A stretch of 64,000 nt of DNA, from assembly GCF_032884065.1 (NCBI RefSeq), contig NC_088863.1, positions 45,181,687-45,245,686 of the forward strand, written 5' to 3'. The notes beneath the pieces are model-generated. The model worked only from the letters and a program-made list of their open reading frames with translations. It was not told the origin of the DNA and ran no database searches. Shown here piece after piece: positions 11,127 to 22,910 of this stretch. This DNA is from Artemia franciscana. Taxonomy: Eukaryota > Arthropoda > Branchiopoda > Anostraca > Artemiidae. Numbering within the stretch: the stretch's first letter is position 1; every line of letters begins with the position of its first letter. The position numbers and the translations under genes are program-made.

Positions 11127-11639
11127 AAGCCAAAAATTCTATTCTTTATAAAGTGTTTTATTAATTTAAAGAGGCAAGATCTAAGAAAAATGAGTCTACA
11201 TGAATCTGGGCTAGAAGATTTCTTTCTCATTTTAGTTATTAGGATAATAGATGTCTTTCTCTACTCTTTGGGGACATACCCCTCTTTCATAGACTTGTTA
11301 AAAAAGCCTCAGGAGCAAATTTTTTGGCTTCCTCTGGTAAATTTTATAGCATTAGGTAGTGTATTTGGTCAGGACCAATTCCTCTTGGTTTTATTTTCTT
11401 TAAAGTAGCCCATTTAAAAGTTCTTCTAGAGCAAAGTCTTTCATTAGGGGTTGGTTTATTTTATCAATAATTTTATTGCTTGGTATTTTATAAGGATGTC
11501 CAGGATCTTTTCTTTTTTTGTCTAAAAGAATCTTCATTTTAACTTATGGAACTGTGAAATCTATGCCACCCTTTTTACAGAAAACATGAATTTTTAGCCA
11601 GTATAGATTTTGAGATTTTGCCATGTAGGCTATCTTTTA
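11127..11639 (-). pseudogene. LINE with RNase H (second family), RT finger part, copy A
   Basis: Minus-strand RT relic. It contains GPDQIHYLML-like sequence, LFNKSMKEGYVPKE, then LITKMRKKSSSPDSCRLIFL and LFKLIKHFIKNRIFGL. These fit the finger region of an I/Jockey-type RT (GPD-I..., WK-A-I-PI-K, P-SYRPISL, KL-EK-I-NR). The rest of the RT is missing here because of the 5.1 kb deletion at 11123/11127, but it continues in copy B. The upstream part resumes at 13361, beyond the inserted CR1-like LINE. Confidence 0.7.
11631..11639. repeat. Target-site duplication, left
   Basis: TATCTTTTA, repeated exactly at 13352-13360 on the other side of the CR1-like insertion. Copy B has a single TATCTTTTA at 60487-60495. 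Confidence 0.9.
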
Positions 11640-13351
11640 CCTTAAATTACCTTAAATCGCACTGGCCGGCGAATAAGGTTGGGTGAACATCCTGTAGATT
11701 CGCCGGTTGAGTGATGGAGGTGGAAGTGCGTTGTCTAGTTCCGTTGAGTAGATCCACTGGCCTCCCAGTGTAGTTTCCACTCCATCGCTGCCCAGTCTCG
11801 GTCAATTGCTTTTTTGAAGTTGTCAACAGTTTTTGGACTGAACTGTTTCTTCACTAAGGGAATTCCACAGTGGAACAGCACGAGTTGAGAAGAAGTTGGA
11901 ACGTTCTCTCCGTGAGCTTCTTTGTTGCTGGAGCTTCTTGGTGTGGCCCCGGGTGTGGCTAGAGAACGACTTATTAAAAAGCCCTGGTGTGACACCATTC
12001 TCCAGCAGCTTGTGGGTCAGGATTTCATCTCCGCGTTTCCTCCTGTACGTCAGGGTTGGGAGCTTGAGTTTCTTGAGGCGTTCAGGGTACGAGAGGTTCT
12101 TACATTTGGTTGGTAGTTTTTGTAGCCCTCCGCTGAACGCTCTCAAGGATCTTCTTGTCCACAACATAGTGGGGAACGGCAAGAGAGACTCCGTACTCAA
12201 GTTGCGGTCTGACCAGTCCCTGTATATAGCTTCCTGATTGTCCTGGGAGATCTACTGGTGATATTACGTCTGATGAGACCAAGGGGACCTGTTGCCTTTT
12301 GCAGCTAGGTATCTGCTGTGACTATGGAATTTTCATTTTGTCATCAACAATGACCCCAAGGTCTCTTTCTTCGGTGACAGGTTTCCAAAGTTATGAGCTT
12401 CCCCAGTACGATCTGTCATTGTATATGTCATTCCTGGGTTCTTAGGGCCAAGATGTAGGACTTTGCACATTTCAGCATTAAACTCGAGGGGACCAGGAAG
12501 AGGACCAGTTGTTGAGGGTGTGCAGATCTGCCTGCAGAGCTGCGCACTGTTGGTTGTTTGCGACTGGGCCAAACAATTTCGAGTCGTCTGCAAACAGTTT
12601 AAGGTCATTTTGCACTGACTGGGCTGAGTCATTGATGAACATGTTGAAGAGGGTAGGTCCCAGTTTAGTTCCTTGCGGAACTCCGCTGAGCACTGGAGTT
12701 GGGTTTGACATGATTTGATTCCCCTCCTCATCATACATCATCACCCTCTGTATTCTATCCTTGAGAAACTGGATAATCCATTCCCTTACATCTTGGTGGA
12801 GTTGATAGAACTCTAGTTTCCTTTCCAGGTACGAGTGTACTACCTTCTCGAAAGCTTTGGCTTGGTCCAGCAAGAGTACGTCAACTGGGAGGCCTTCCTC
12901 AATCATCTTGGTGATTATGTCATATGATTGAATTAGGTTTTGTCTCCACAGAGCGACCCTTCCTGAAACCATGTTGTCCATCGTATAACAGGCTGTTAGT
13001 TTCCAGATGTGCAACGATTGCATCATTTAAGACGCCTTCCATGACTTTTGATGGGACAGAAGTCAGGCTGATGGGTCCTGTAATTCTGTGGTTTATCTTT
13101 CTGTCCTTTTTTGAAAACTGGCATGACATTTGCTGTTTTCCAGTCAGAGGGAATAGTTTTGGAAGCTATTGACATCTGGAATATTCTTGTCAGGGGTTCC
13201 GCTATTTCAGCTGCGGTCTCCTTCAGCAACCTAGGATGGATGCCATCAGGTCCCTTTGCCTTGGATGGGTCCAAAGTTTTTAGGCGCTTGTAAGTATCAC
13301 AAGCTGTGAACTGGATCGGTGGCATAGGGTGTTTGATGTGGGTGGTTGGCA
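11640..13351 (-). mobile_element. CR1-like LINE, 5'-truncated, recent insertion in copy A only
   Basis: About 1.7 kb on the minus strand, flanked by the 9 bp duplication TATCTTTTA. From the 5' side the RT reads LKTLDPSKAKGPDGIHPRLL and FKKGQKDKPQNYR (about 13350-13080); QHGFRKGRS (about 12960); LLLDQAKAFEKVVH (about 12840); VLSGVPQGTKLGPTLFNMFI (about 12650); and LKLFADDSKLFG (about 12600). The thumb and C-terminus follow to about 11730, with RRKRGDEILTHKLL near 12030. LFADD is the catalytic YADD box and is intact, but the frame is broken several times and the endonuclease half is missing. The 3' end carries two copies of a 10 bp unit (plus strand TTACCTTAAA, 11637-11656), as expected for CR1/L2-type elements that end in short tandem repeats instead of poly(A). 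It sits inside an older LINE relic. Confidence 0.88.
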
Positions 13352-13360
13352 TATCTTTTA
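13352..13360. repeat. Target-site duplication, right
   Basis: Second copy of TATCTTTTA bordering the 5' side of the CR1-like LINE. Confidence 0.9.
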
Positions 13361-13830
13361 TTGTTGAATTATTTGAAAATTTGTCCTAAATTAGTTTCCT
13401 CTATCATTCTCTTGGTTTCTTGGAGGAAGTTTTTTTTAGGACTGTAGTGGCCCTATTGATCTCTATTTTATTACTTATTATTCCATTTTCTTGCATATCA
13501 GTCTCTATTATTTTTTTTAGCCAAGCTTTTTCCCAATTTATATCCAAGCCTGTAATTGAGTTTCTTTTTGTTTTCTTAGGCTTAGAAAAACAAACTAATT
13601 CTTCACTAGTTTTTCACTAGCATATTTATAATTTGTTCAGGTAAAATTCTAGTGTAGCTACTTTTTTTATCTTGGAAAGGGGTTAGGTGAGGAAAATAAA
13701 ACTCTCAGGAATGGGTCTATAGATTACAGTTTATCCTGAAAAGGTTTTTTTGAAGTACCTAGCTCTACTCCTTCTCTTTCTAGGGGGCAGTGACCTTTGA
13801 TTACCTCTAAAGATCTTTATGTTATGAAAG
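13361..13830 (-). pseudogene. LINE with RNase H (second family), upstream part, copy A
   Basis: Continuation, 5' side, of the relic at 11127-11639. Stop-ridden minus-strand sequence includes a lysine-rich linker such as typically lies between endonuclease and RT. The boundary near 13830 is a guess. No endonuclease motif was recognised. Confidence 0.4.
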
Positions 13831-14640
13831 TGAAACCTTGCAAAACATATTTTCTGCTTAAATGAAGTAAAAAAAAACTGTTTTCAGCTTCAAAACTTTG
13901 CTTAATCCCAATCTATGAGGTTTCAAAGATCTGCAAGTACATTTCTTAAAATTAAAAAAAAATGCTAAAATGTTTAGTCAAAGCTTCAATAGGTAGGCTA
14001 GAGACCTGTCAAATTGAAAAATTTCTAAGAATAAGGATTCAAAAGAGGGTTGACATGAAAGCTTGACAATACCTTCCCAGGGGTATGTGTTTGGCCCCGG
14101 ATTCACTACTGAAATTTTCATTTTCCTAACCTAACCCCATTCCAAGATGGCAAAAAGTAGCCAAACTAGAATTTCATCATTTACTCATTTATTAAATTAA
14201 CTGGATCATCAGGTAAAACCACTTGGATTTTAGAGACATTGATAGGCTACTTTGCCAGCTTGGCCATTTGCTGTTGCAGAATTTCCACATTTTGTCCTCT
14301 GGATTTCTGGGGAATCTATGTATTCCCCTAATTGCACTATTACTGGGAGGTGTAAATTTTGAATCAACTTACTGGAAATACTCTAGCCCTTAGCTTTTAA
14401 GTGTTTTCTTCCATTAAACGTTAAATTTTTATTTGTGACGGCAGTTGTGACGAGTCAGAACTTAAAATTAGACACGGTACTAGAGTTATCGATTTTGCTG
14501 TTCTTTGTTTATGGTTTGAGGATTTTTGGATCAAGAGTAAGGTCGAGTTAGTAGATGGATTTTGTAGCCTACATTTAGGTGTGGGGGAGAGGGTTTAAAT
14601 TAAGGGACAAACAAAACATTTTTGAACAGCTAATGTGATG
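13831..14640. other. Non-coding stretch, copy A
   Basis: No gene or repeat recognised. It is colinear with 60961-61770 of copy B, with only small differences. Confidence 0.4.
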
Positions 14641-16200
14641 GTCGTCCGATCCAAATTGAAAATGGGACATCTAAGACATGAGATCTTTCTATATATCAAG
14701 TTTTATTAAGATCCGATCACTCATTCGTAAGACAAATGTACCTCAATTTTCGCAACTTCTTCTTTCTCCAGCCCCCCAGATAGTCGAATCGGGCAAACGA
14801 CTGTTCTCAAGTCAATTTGTGTCGATCCCTGACATACTTACGAATTTTCATCGCCCTAGCCCGTCAAGAAGCACCGAACCTGCTAAAGCACTAGAAATCC
14901 CTCCAACTCCTCCAAAAAGATCGGATCCAGTCCGGTTATGTAAATCACGTATCTAGAACTCCCCATTAAGTTTCATCCCGATATCTCCACTCTAAGCGTT
15001 AGATTTCCGGTTACCAGGAATTCCATTCCCCTTCTCTACGCACCAAATTACCCAGATCCGATCCGAATGGAAAAAGAAGCATTTGAGACGTGAGATCTTT
15101 TTATACATCAAATATCATTAAGATTCGATCACCCATTCGTAAGATAAACATATCTCAATTTTCACGATTTCCCCTCACTCCAGCCCCCCCCCCCCCACAG
15201 ATGGTTGAGCCGGGTAAACGACTGTTATCATGTCAATTTATGCTGGTCCACAACACCCCTACCAATTTTTATTCCTAGCACGTCCAGAAGCACAGAACTT
15301 GCCAAAGCACTGGAACCCCCCTCTCAACTCCCCCAAGAGATCGGATCCAGTACTGTTAGGTGAATCACGTATATAGAACTTGCGCTTATTCTTCCCATAA
15401 AGTTTCATCCTGATCTCTCCACTTTAAGTGTTTCCAAGATTTCCGGTTTCCAAGAATTCCGTTTCCCCCCTTTCACCCCAAATGTCCCCAGATCCAATCT
15501 GAATTGAAAATGAAGCATCTGAGACATGAGATCTTTCTATATATCAAGTTTCATTAAGATCTGATCGCCCATTTGTAAGAAAACATACCTCAATTTTCAC
15601 CATTGTTTCTTCCCTTCAGCTCCCCCCGATGGTCGAAGCGGCGGAACGACTGTTATCATGTCAATATGTGCAGATCCCTGACTCGCCTACCATTTTTCAT
15701 CGCCCTAGCTTGTTTCGAAGCACCGAATTCGCCAAAGTACCGGAGAACCGGCCTGGTCCGGTTAGGTCAATCACGTAATTAGGACATGTACTTATTCTTC
15801 CCACCAAGTTTCATCCTGATCACTCCACTCTAATTATTTTCCAAGATTTTCAGTTCCCCTCCCCCCCCCAACTCCCCCCACTGTCACTGGATCCGGTCGG
15901 GATTTGAAATAAGAGCTCTGAGACACGAGGTCCTTCTAATTAGCAAATTTAATTAAGATGCGATCACCCTTTCATAAGTTAAAACTACCACATTTTTTCT
16001 AATTTTTCCAAATTAATCGTGTCTCCACTCCCCCCAGAGGGTCGAATGGGGTGGGGGAGCAACTATTTATAATTTAATCTGGTTCGATCCCTGATGAACC
16101 TGCCAATTTTCATCGCTCTAGCTTATCTGGAAGTGCCTGAACTTGCAAAACCGGGACCGACAGAAATTGCGGTCGCTATATGACATTTGGCCGACGGACA
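14640..16200. repeat. Tandem array, about four units of ~400-430 bp, copy A
   Basis: Diverged direct units begin near 14650, 15059, 15488 and 15891. Each contains GAGATCTTTxTATATATCAA, then ATTAAGATxxGATC, a C-rich block and AGTTTCATCCxGATCTCTCC. The last unit decays and ends near 16195 (GACAGAAATTGCGGTCGC). Poly(C) tracts differ in length between units and between copies A and B. Short ORFs over the array are in-phase repeats of the same units and show no known domain. Confidence 0.85.
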
Positions 16201-16377
16201 AGTGCCATAAAACAAATATATTATAACAATCAAGACGACCGTAAGGAATTAATGAAAATAGATATCCAATTATTAATCTTGGAAACTCGGAAAATCAAAT
16301 TTTATGTTACTGCAATTTCTAAACTCCAATTCAGTTTTTAATCCAATAAATGCAAAAGACAATATTTATAATATCTC

Positions 16378-17325
16378 TCATCAAACAGTTCGTGGTAACG
16401 AACTGTAGTAAGGAGCGACCCGGCTCAATAGTAACCAAAACTCTAAAAAAATGAATTTTGATATCAATAGCTACATCAAAAGAATTGCATTTTAAAGCTG
16501 ATTTTAAATATATAAGTTTCATTAAGTTTAGTTTTACCCATCAAAAGTTACGATCCTGAGAAAATTTGCATTATTTAAGAAAATAGGGCGAAACACCCCT
16601 TAAAAGTCTTACAATCTTAACGAAAATGACACCATCAAATTCAGCGTATCAGAGAACCATATTGTAGGAGTTTCAAACTCCTATCTACAAAAATGTGGAA
16701 TTTTGTATTTTTTGCCAGAAGACAAATCACGGGTGCGTGTTTATTTGTTTGTTTTTGTTTTTTTTTTGTTTTTTTCCCAGGGGTCATCGTATCGACCAAG
16801 TGGTCCTAGAATGTCGCAAGAGGACTCATTCCAACGGAAATGAAAAGTTCTAGTGCCCTTTTAAAGTGACCAAAAAAATTGGAGGGCATCTAGGCCCCCT
16901 CCCACCCTCATTTTTTTCCAAAGTCAACAGATCAAAATTTTGAGATAGCCATTTTGTTCAGCATAGTCGAAAACCATAAGAACTATGTCTTTGGGGATTG
17001 CTTACTCCCCCACAATTCCTGGGGGAGGGGCTGCAAGTTACAAACTTTGACCAGTGTTTACACATAGTAATGGTTATTTGGAAGTGTACAGACGTTTACA
17101 GGGGGATTTTATTTTGTTTGGGGTGGGGCTGAGGGGAGGGGGCTATGTTGGAGGATCTTTCCTTGGAGGAATCGGTCATGGGGGAAGAAAAATTCAATGA
17201 AAAGGGCGTAGGATTTTCTAGCATTACTATGAGAAAACAATGACAAATAAACATGAAAACGTTTTTTCAAATGAAAGGAAGGAGTAGCATTGAAACTTAA
17301 AACGAACAGAGATTATTACGTTTCT
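16378..17325. repeat. Dispersed ~0.95 kb repeat with hairpin start
   Basis: Matches 42273-43215 over its full length and the truncated copy at 63505-64000. The left end has a perfect 7 bp stem hairpin (CAGTTCG, TGGTAA loop, CGAACTG; 16386-16405). No protein motif was found. The right end, at an ACAGAGATTATTACG word, abuts Helitron sequence at about 17325. The family also occurs as the 3' fragments at 43612-43860 and 55163-55440. Confidence 0.75.
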
Positions 17326-18562
17326 TTTCTGTCCCATTGTCTGTTCATATAAATAGATTGTCAGGTTTACCGACTCTTGAATATGCAACATATAATGGTC
17401 CATGGGAAAACAATCCGTATTCAGATCTATACCTTATGATTCTAATGATTGCCCTTGAGCTTTGTTGATGGTGATTGCTAATCGACGATTCCCTGTGTCG
17501 CCGTCGTCATTTATATATCCCCCTGTGCCCCCCGGTGTCCCCAGTTGTAGTTGTGTCCCTGTGTCCCGGTCGTCATTTGTGTCCCGGTGTCCCAGTATGT
17601 GATTTCTCTTTGAGGGTCCCGGGCGTCATTTATATTCCTTGTGTCCCGGTGTCCCGGTCGTCATTTGTGTCCCGGTGTCCCGGTCTGTATATACATTCGT
17701 TTTTGAATTGGTCTTTTTTTTTAGGTTTTAGTTTTTTACCTTTTTTTAGTTTTTTTAGTTATACCTCATGATTCTAATGATTGCCCTTGAGCTTTGTTGT
17801 TGGTGATTGCTAATCAAAAATTCCCTGTGTCCCCGTCGTCATTTATATATCCCCCTGTGCCCCCCGGCGTCCCCGTTGTAGTTGTGTCCCTGTGTCCCGG
17901 TCGTCATTTATATTCCCTGTGTCCCGGTCGTCATTTGTATCCCGGTGTCCCGGTCTGTATAAACATTCGTTTTTGAAATGGTATATGATGAAATAAATTT
18001 TTGTATTTTTCCCCTTTTTTTCTTTTTAGTTTTTTTTGGTTTTTACTTTTTTTTAGTTTTTTTTTCTTTTTTCTTTTTCTTTTTTTTTTATTTTTTTAGT
18101 TTTGTTTTTCTCCTTTATTTTTCATATTTTTTCCTTTTTTCTTTTTTTTCTTTTTTAGTTTTTTTAGTTTTTTAGCTTTTTTAGTTTTTTTATTAGTTTT
18201 TAGTTTTTTTTTTTCTTTTTAGTTTTTTTTGTAGTTTTTACCTTTTTTTAGATTTTTTAGTTTTTTTTTACTTATGTCCTGGTCGTCATTTATACTCCCT
18301 GTGTCCCGGTCGTCATTTGTGTCCCGGTGCTTTGTTGATGGTGATTGCTAATCGAAAATTCCTTGTGTCTCGGTCGCTTTCTCTTTGAGTGTCCCGGTCG
18401 TCATTTATATTCCCTATGTGCCGGTGTCCCGGTCGTCATTTGTGTCCTGATGTCCCGGTCTGTAATTTCGTCAGTCGAAAACATGACGTCAGTCGACACA
18501 CAAACATGACGTCACTCGACAGACACACTCACACACAGACAACTTATTTTTATATATATAGA
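17325..18562 (-). mobile_element. Helitron remnant, 3' end missing
   Basis: On the minus strand the 5' terminus is TC at 18562-18561, preceded by A (plus-strand T at 18563). It is followed by TATATATA and AAAAATAAGTTGT, the start shared by all copies here. The other end keeps the Pif1-like helicase C-terminus (YVACSR-like block at about 17370-17420) but lacks the hairpin and CTAG end. The word encoding NKAQGQSLE recurs three times (about 17440-17490, 17760-17815, 18330-18360), separated by GTGTCCCGGTCGTCAT minisatellite and T-rich AGTTTTTT tracts, so the interior has been tandemly duplicated. Confidence 0.8.
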
Positions 18563-18779
18563 TATACATATGTAAATCACATTGCTTTGGGTCTCTTGTA
18601 TAACCATACAGGGTTGTCAATAAAAATCGAATGTGTGGTTGAATGCTATGACTAATGTGATGCATGGTCAATAATTATGACTCAAGAGTACTGAATTTTT
18701 ATAAAAAGAGTAACTTCCAAAGTATTCTATCTACAAACCCCATTACTAAAAAAAAACTTAGTATAATACAGAAAATTAA

Positions 18780-20490
18780 TTTTAAACATAGCTAACTAAT
18801 GAAGTTAATTTTAAAAATCAAAATGAAGATCATAGCTTTTCTGAAGAGCATTTTAATTATTCTTACAAATGCTCAGGACAATATAAAACATGGAGTAATA
18901 TTCAAGCACAAAAATTCGCTTCTAACCAGTCACAATGCATGGAAAATATTCATGAAACTAGATCCTAAACCGTTTGAAATATTATTCAAGCAAGTAATGA
19001 GACTGGAGAAAAATACAAATACACCGAAAGAATCAATTCTTTCAATTCCTAAGATCAAAAAACGACTGCAATCAATTAAGAATACACAGAAGAAAAGAAA
19101 GGACATCTCATTTTCTCCCATTCCCAAACTCAAATTAAAAAAAAATTAATAGGAGATATTGACAAGAAAATGGCTGAAACAGACAAAGCCAAAGGGATAA
19201 ACACCTAAAAAGACATCCAAAAGATATCAACAAATGAAAACTCCTACTATTTCAATAAATTATATAGAGAATCAGGAGAAACAAGAGATCCAGCAACACC
19301 CCCTTCAAGGGAAAAGAAATTCTATGATGGAAATTACGCATTATTAAATGTAATACCAAATACATGGATTATTTTAAAGGATTGTGGCGCAAACAGATAT
19401 TATCTAGTATCTTTAATAGAAAAGTGACCAATGAAAACATTAAAAATGTTACGAATAAGGACCAAGACACACCTGAAACCAAACTGACGGATATCAAACC
19501 AACTCAGGTCAAGTATAATGCAAATATCCCTCAAGACACATCGAAAACCATGCCACCTGAAATTCAACCAACTCAAATCGAGTCAAATATTGTAACACGG
19601 AAAAATAACATACCAAAAATAATAAAAGGTACCGAAGCTAATAATGCTAATAATGTACGTGAACCAATACATAAATTTAAATGCCAATATTTATGTAGAA
19701 GAATAAACGCAACAACAAAATAGAGTAAGTAACAAAGTCTCCCCACAGCTCATTGTTACTCCCAATAATAATATAGAAACGATCACTTACAGAGCATCAG
19801 CATCATTGGAAAAAAATTTCTCTAATAAATATTCATCGACCACACGTATATTCTGGGAATTCCACATTGCAGACAAAGCAAACGTTAGCAAACGTGCAAT
19901 AATTAAAAGACTGCATCTCATTCGAAACTTAATTTGCCAACTAACGTTACCTATATATAACGCGAAAATAGGAATATATACCTTAGATGTTTTTTCTAAA
20001 GGAACCTCAACAAGAAAATTTTTCTACCTCATGGAATATATCTAATAATCTCTAATAGGAAGCACAAAAAGAGAAATATTTATAAATATGCAAAATGATC
20101 TATGATTGTTTACTATGCCCAAAGAGACAGTAGGAACCTTATCCTGCTACAATAATACCGCCAAATTTGACCCCAACTATCGAACCAAACAATTTTACAG
20201 GTTGTTGGAACAATAACTACAAAACAAAGTTGCCGGCTCGTGACCAAGGAGACAACTGTACAAACACCATTAATCACAAAAAGTACAAATATAATAAGCA
20301 GAAAAATAATAGACTTTCAAGGAATAAATATGTCGTTCACAATCCCAAATATACATAATGAAAAGACAAAGTCCTCTATCTGGTCAGAAATCAATAAAAT
20401 AATAAGTACAATGCCAATGATAAAAATGGCTTTGGTATCGCAGATACCACTCTTCACTAATGAAGACCAGAGATTGAAAAGTTAATAAAT
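18780..20490 (+). pseudogene. AT-rich cluster of broken ORFs, unassigned
   Basis: Three or four plus-strand open stretches lie in tandem: 18799-19149 (116 codons), a frame from about 19170 to 19430 with one stop, 19364-19723, 19806-20045 and 20240-20485. The first begins with a hydrophobic segment (IIAFLKSILIILTNA) that could be a signal peptide, followed by WKIFMKLDPKPFEILF and a basic run (NTQKKRKD). A later frame carries NYALLNVIPNTWIILKDCG. The layout of signal peptide, ectodomain-like sequence and basic cleavage-like site vaguely resembles envelope genes of arthropod errantivirus-type LTR elements. No diagnostic motif is visible and I do not claim it. The frames are AT-rich and interrupted, so this looks like one decayed gene. 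Confidence 0.35.
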
Positions 20491-21011
20491 GGATTATTTT
20501 CACCGAATTCCTGGTAAAATATCATAATAATTTTTTTTTATTTCTCATTTGAATAACAATAAGAGCAGTGCTAACGTTGAACTATGGAAAGCTCTTAGAA
20601 CTGAGAAGAAAACACCCAAACATGAGATATTAGACGCACAAGAGATGCATCAATTAAACATCACTGTTCCCGAAGATATTTAAGGCTTGGAAACTGGGAG
20701 TATATTGCAGTACAAGAGATTTCAGAGGTCGTCTAATGTGTCTACTAATATCCAGTCCCCATTGTAACAAAATTTTGCTAATGTATAGGTGGTCTGCTAT
20801 GACACAATGAATTTTGTTTCTTCATTTATGTTTGGCACTGCCCTGCATCAGTAATAAAAAAACATAAAGAAAAAATTTTGCATAAAATCAAACCTCTAAA
20901 TATTAACCAAGTAGTTGCTGTTGTATAAAAAAAAATGTTCTTGTATTTTCCGCGAAAACATTATAATTAGTGGCAAAAAATTATACTTAAAATATTGATA
21001 ATTATATATTA

Positions 21012-21635
<624 letters not shown>

Positions 21636-21911
21636 CTAGCTGTTGGGGTGGCGCTTCGGGGTACTAGGCGCCCCCCCAAGCCGTATTCAGATCTATACCT
21701 CATCATTCAAGTGATTGCCCTTGAGCTTTATTGATGGTTATAGCTAATCGAACATTACCTGTGTCCCCGTCGTCATTTATATATCCCCCTGTGCCCCCGG
21801 CATCCCCCTTGTAGTTGTGTCCCTGTGTGCCGGTCGTCATTTATATTCCCAGTATCCCGGTCGTCATTTGTGTCCCAGTGTCCCGGTGTCCCGGCCGTCA
21901 TTTGTGTCCCA

Positions 21912-22370
21912 GTCTGTAATTTATCTTTGAGTGTCCCGGTCGTCATTTATATCTCTCGGTCGTTATTTGTGTCCCAGTGTCCCAGTCTGTAATTTCTCTT
22001 TGAGCGTCCCGGTCGTCATTTATATTCCCTGTGTCCCGGTGTCCCGGTCGTCATTTGTGCCCGGTCTGTAATTTATCTTTGAGTGTCCCGGTCGTCATTT
22101 ATATCTCCCGGTCGTTATTTGTGTCCCAGTGTCCCAGTCTGTAATTTCTCTTTGAGCGTCCCGGTCGTCATTTATATTCCCTGTGTCCCGGTGTCCCGGT
22201 CGTCATTTGTGTCCCGGTCTGTAATTTATCTTTGAGTGTCCCGGTCGTCATTTATATCTCCCGGTCGTTATTTGTGTCCCAGTGTCCCAGTCTGTAATTT
22301 CTCTTTGAGTGTCCCGGTCGTCATTTATATTCCCTGTGTCCCGGTTTTTAGTTTTTTTCTCCTTTATTTT
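21912..22370. repeat. Minisatellite with 152-153 bp higher-order unit
   Basis: Built from short words such as GTGTCCCGGTCGTCATTT. The word GTCTGTAATTTATCTTTGAG starts at 21912, 22064 and 22217. It is confined to Helitron interiors in this window. Confidence 0.85.
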
Positions 22371-22729
22371 TCAGTTTTTTTTCCTTCCCCGTTGTAGTTG
22401 TGTCCCTGTGTCCCGGTTGTCATTTATATTCCCAGTATCCCGGTCGTCATTTGTGTCCCAGTGTCCCAGTTTGTAATTTCTCTTTGAGCGTCCCGGTCGT
22501 CATTTATATTCTCTGTGTCCCAGTGTCTCGGTCGTCAATTGTATCCCTTTGTCCCAGTCTGTACTTTCTCTTTGAGTGTCCTGGTCGTCATTTATGTTCC
22601 CTGTGTCCCGGTTTTTAGTTTTTTTATTTTTTTATTTTTTTTAGTAGTTTTTAGTTTTTTTTTCTTTTTAGTTTTTTTTTGTAGTTTTTACCTATTTTAG
22701 TTTTTTTCCTTCTTTTGTATTAATGCTAA

Positions 22730-22805
22730 GGCCAAGGTTTGAACCTGGAACCTCTCGGACCTAAAACCTGGAACATAACGCTTTACCAACTCAGCTACTT
22801 CGGCT
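22730..22805 (-). ncRNA. tRNA-like module inside Helitron
   Basis: On the minus strand about 76 nt can be read as a tRNA-derived sequence. An A-box-like TAGCTGAGTTGGTAAAGCG lies about 10 nt in, a B-box-like GGTTCAAACC lies near the 3' end, and AGCC at the start can pair with GGC(C/T) at the end. It matches 30558-30634 in the other Helitron at the same relative place and orientation. It is probably a relic polymerase III promoter or SINE head, not a working tRNA gene, because the anticodon arm does not fold cleanly by eye. Confidence 0.6.
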
Positions 22806-22910
22806 TGAATACATTCGTTTTTGAATTGGTATATGATGAAATAATTAAGACGTCATATGCGGACAGACAGACAGACACACAAACAAACAACTTATTTTTA
22901 TATATAAAGA

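Larger units (their letters stand above)
21636..22910 (-). mobile_element. Helitron, copy 2 of a head-to-tail pair
   Basis: Minus-strand element: 5' TC at 22910-22909, preceded by host A (plus T at 22911); 3' CTAG at 21639-21636, abutting the 5' TC of copy 1. Near the 3' end the helicase remnant encodes an INKAQG-type word (about 21700-21745). Most of the body is GTCCCGGTCGTCAT minisatellite with a higher-order period of 152-153 bp (21912-22370). A tRNA-like module lies near the 5' end. The hairpin arm is partly eroded (TTGGGGTGGCGC kept, its partner degraded). Confidence 0.85.

Noticed and set aside
17475-18175. ORFs with repeated CPGRHL/VPV words; the repeats also look CRISPR-like
   Set aside because: They are the antisense of the GTCCCGGTCGTCAT minisatellite inside a Helitron. 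Units are irregular, spacers are repeats of each other, and there is no cas gene; the DNA is eukaryotic.
18799-19149. Firm call of an envelope gene
   Set aside because: Only a general layout resemblance (hydrophobic start, basic cluster). No diagnostic motif, so left unassigned.
22730-22805. Functional tRNA gene
   Set aside because: A- and B-box words are present, but the anticodon arm is not convincing and it is embedded in a mobile element. Called tRNA-like only.
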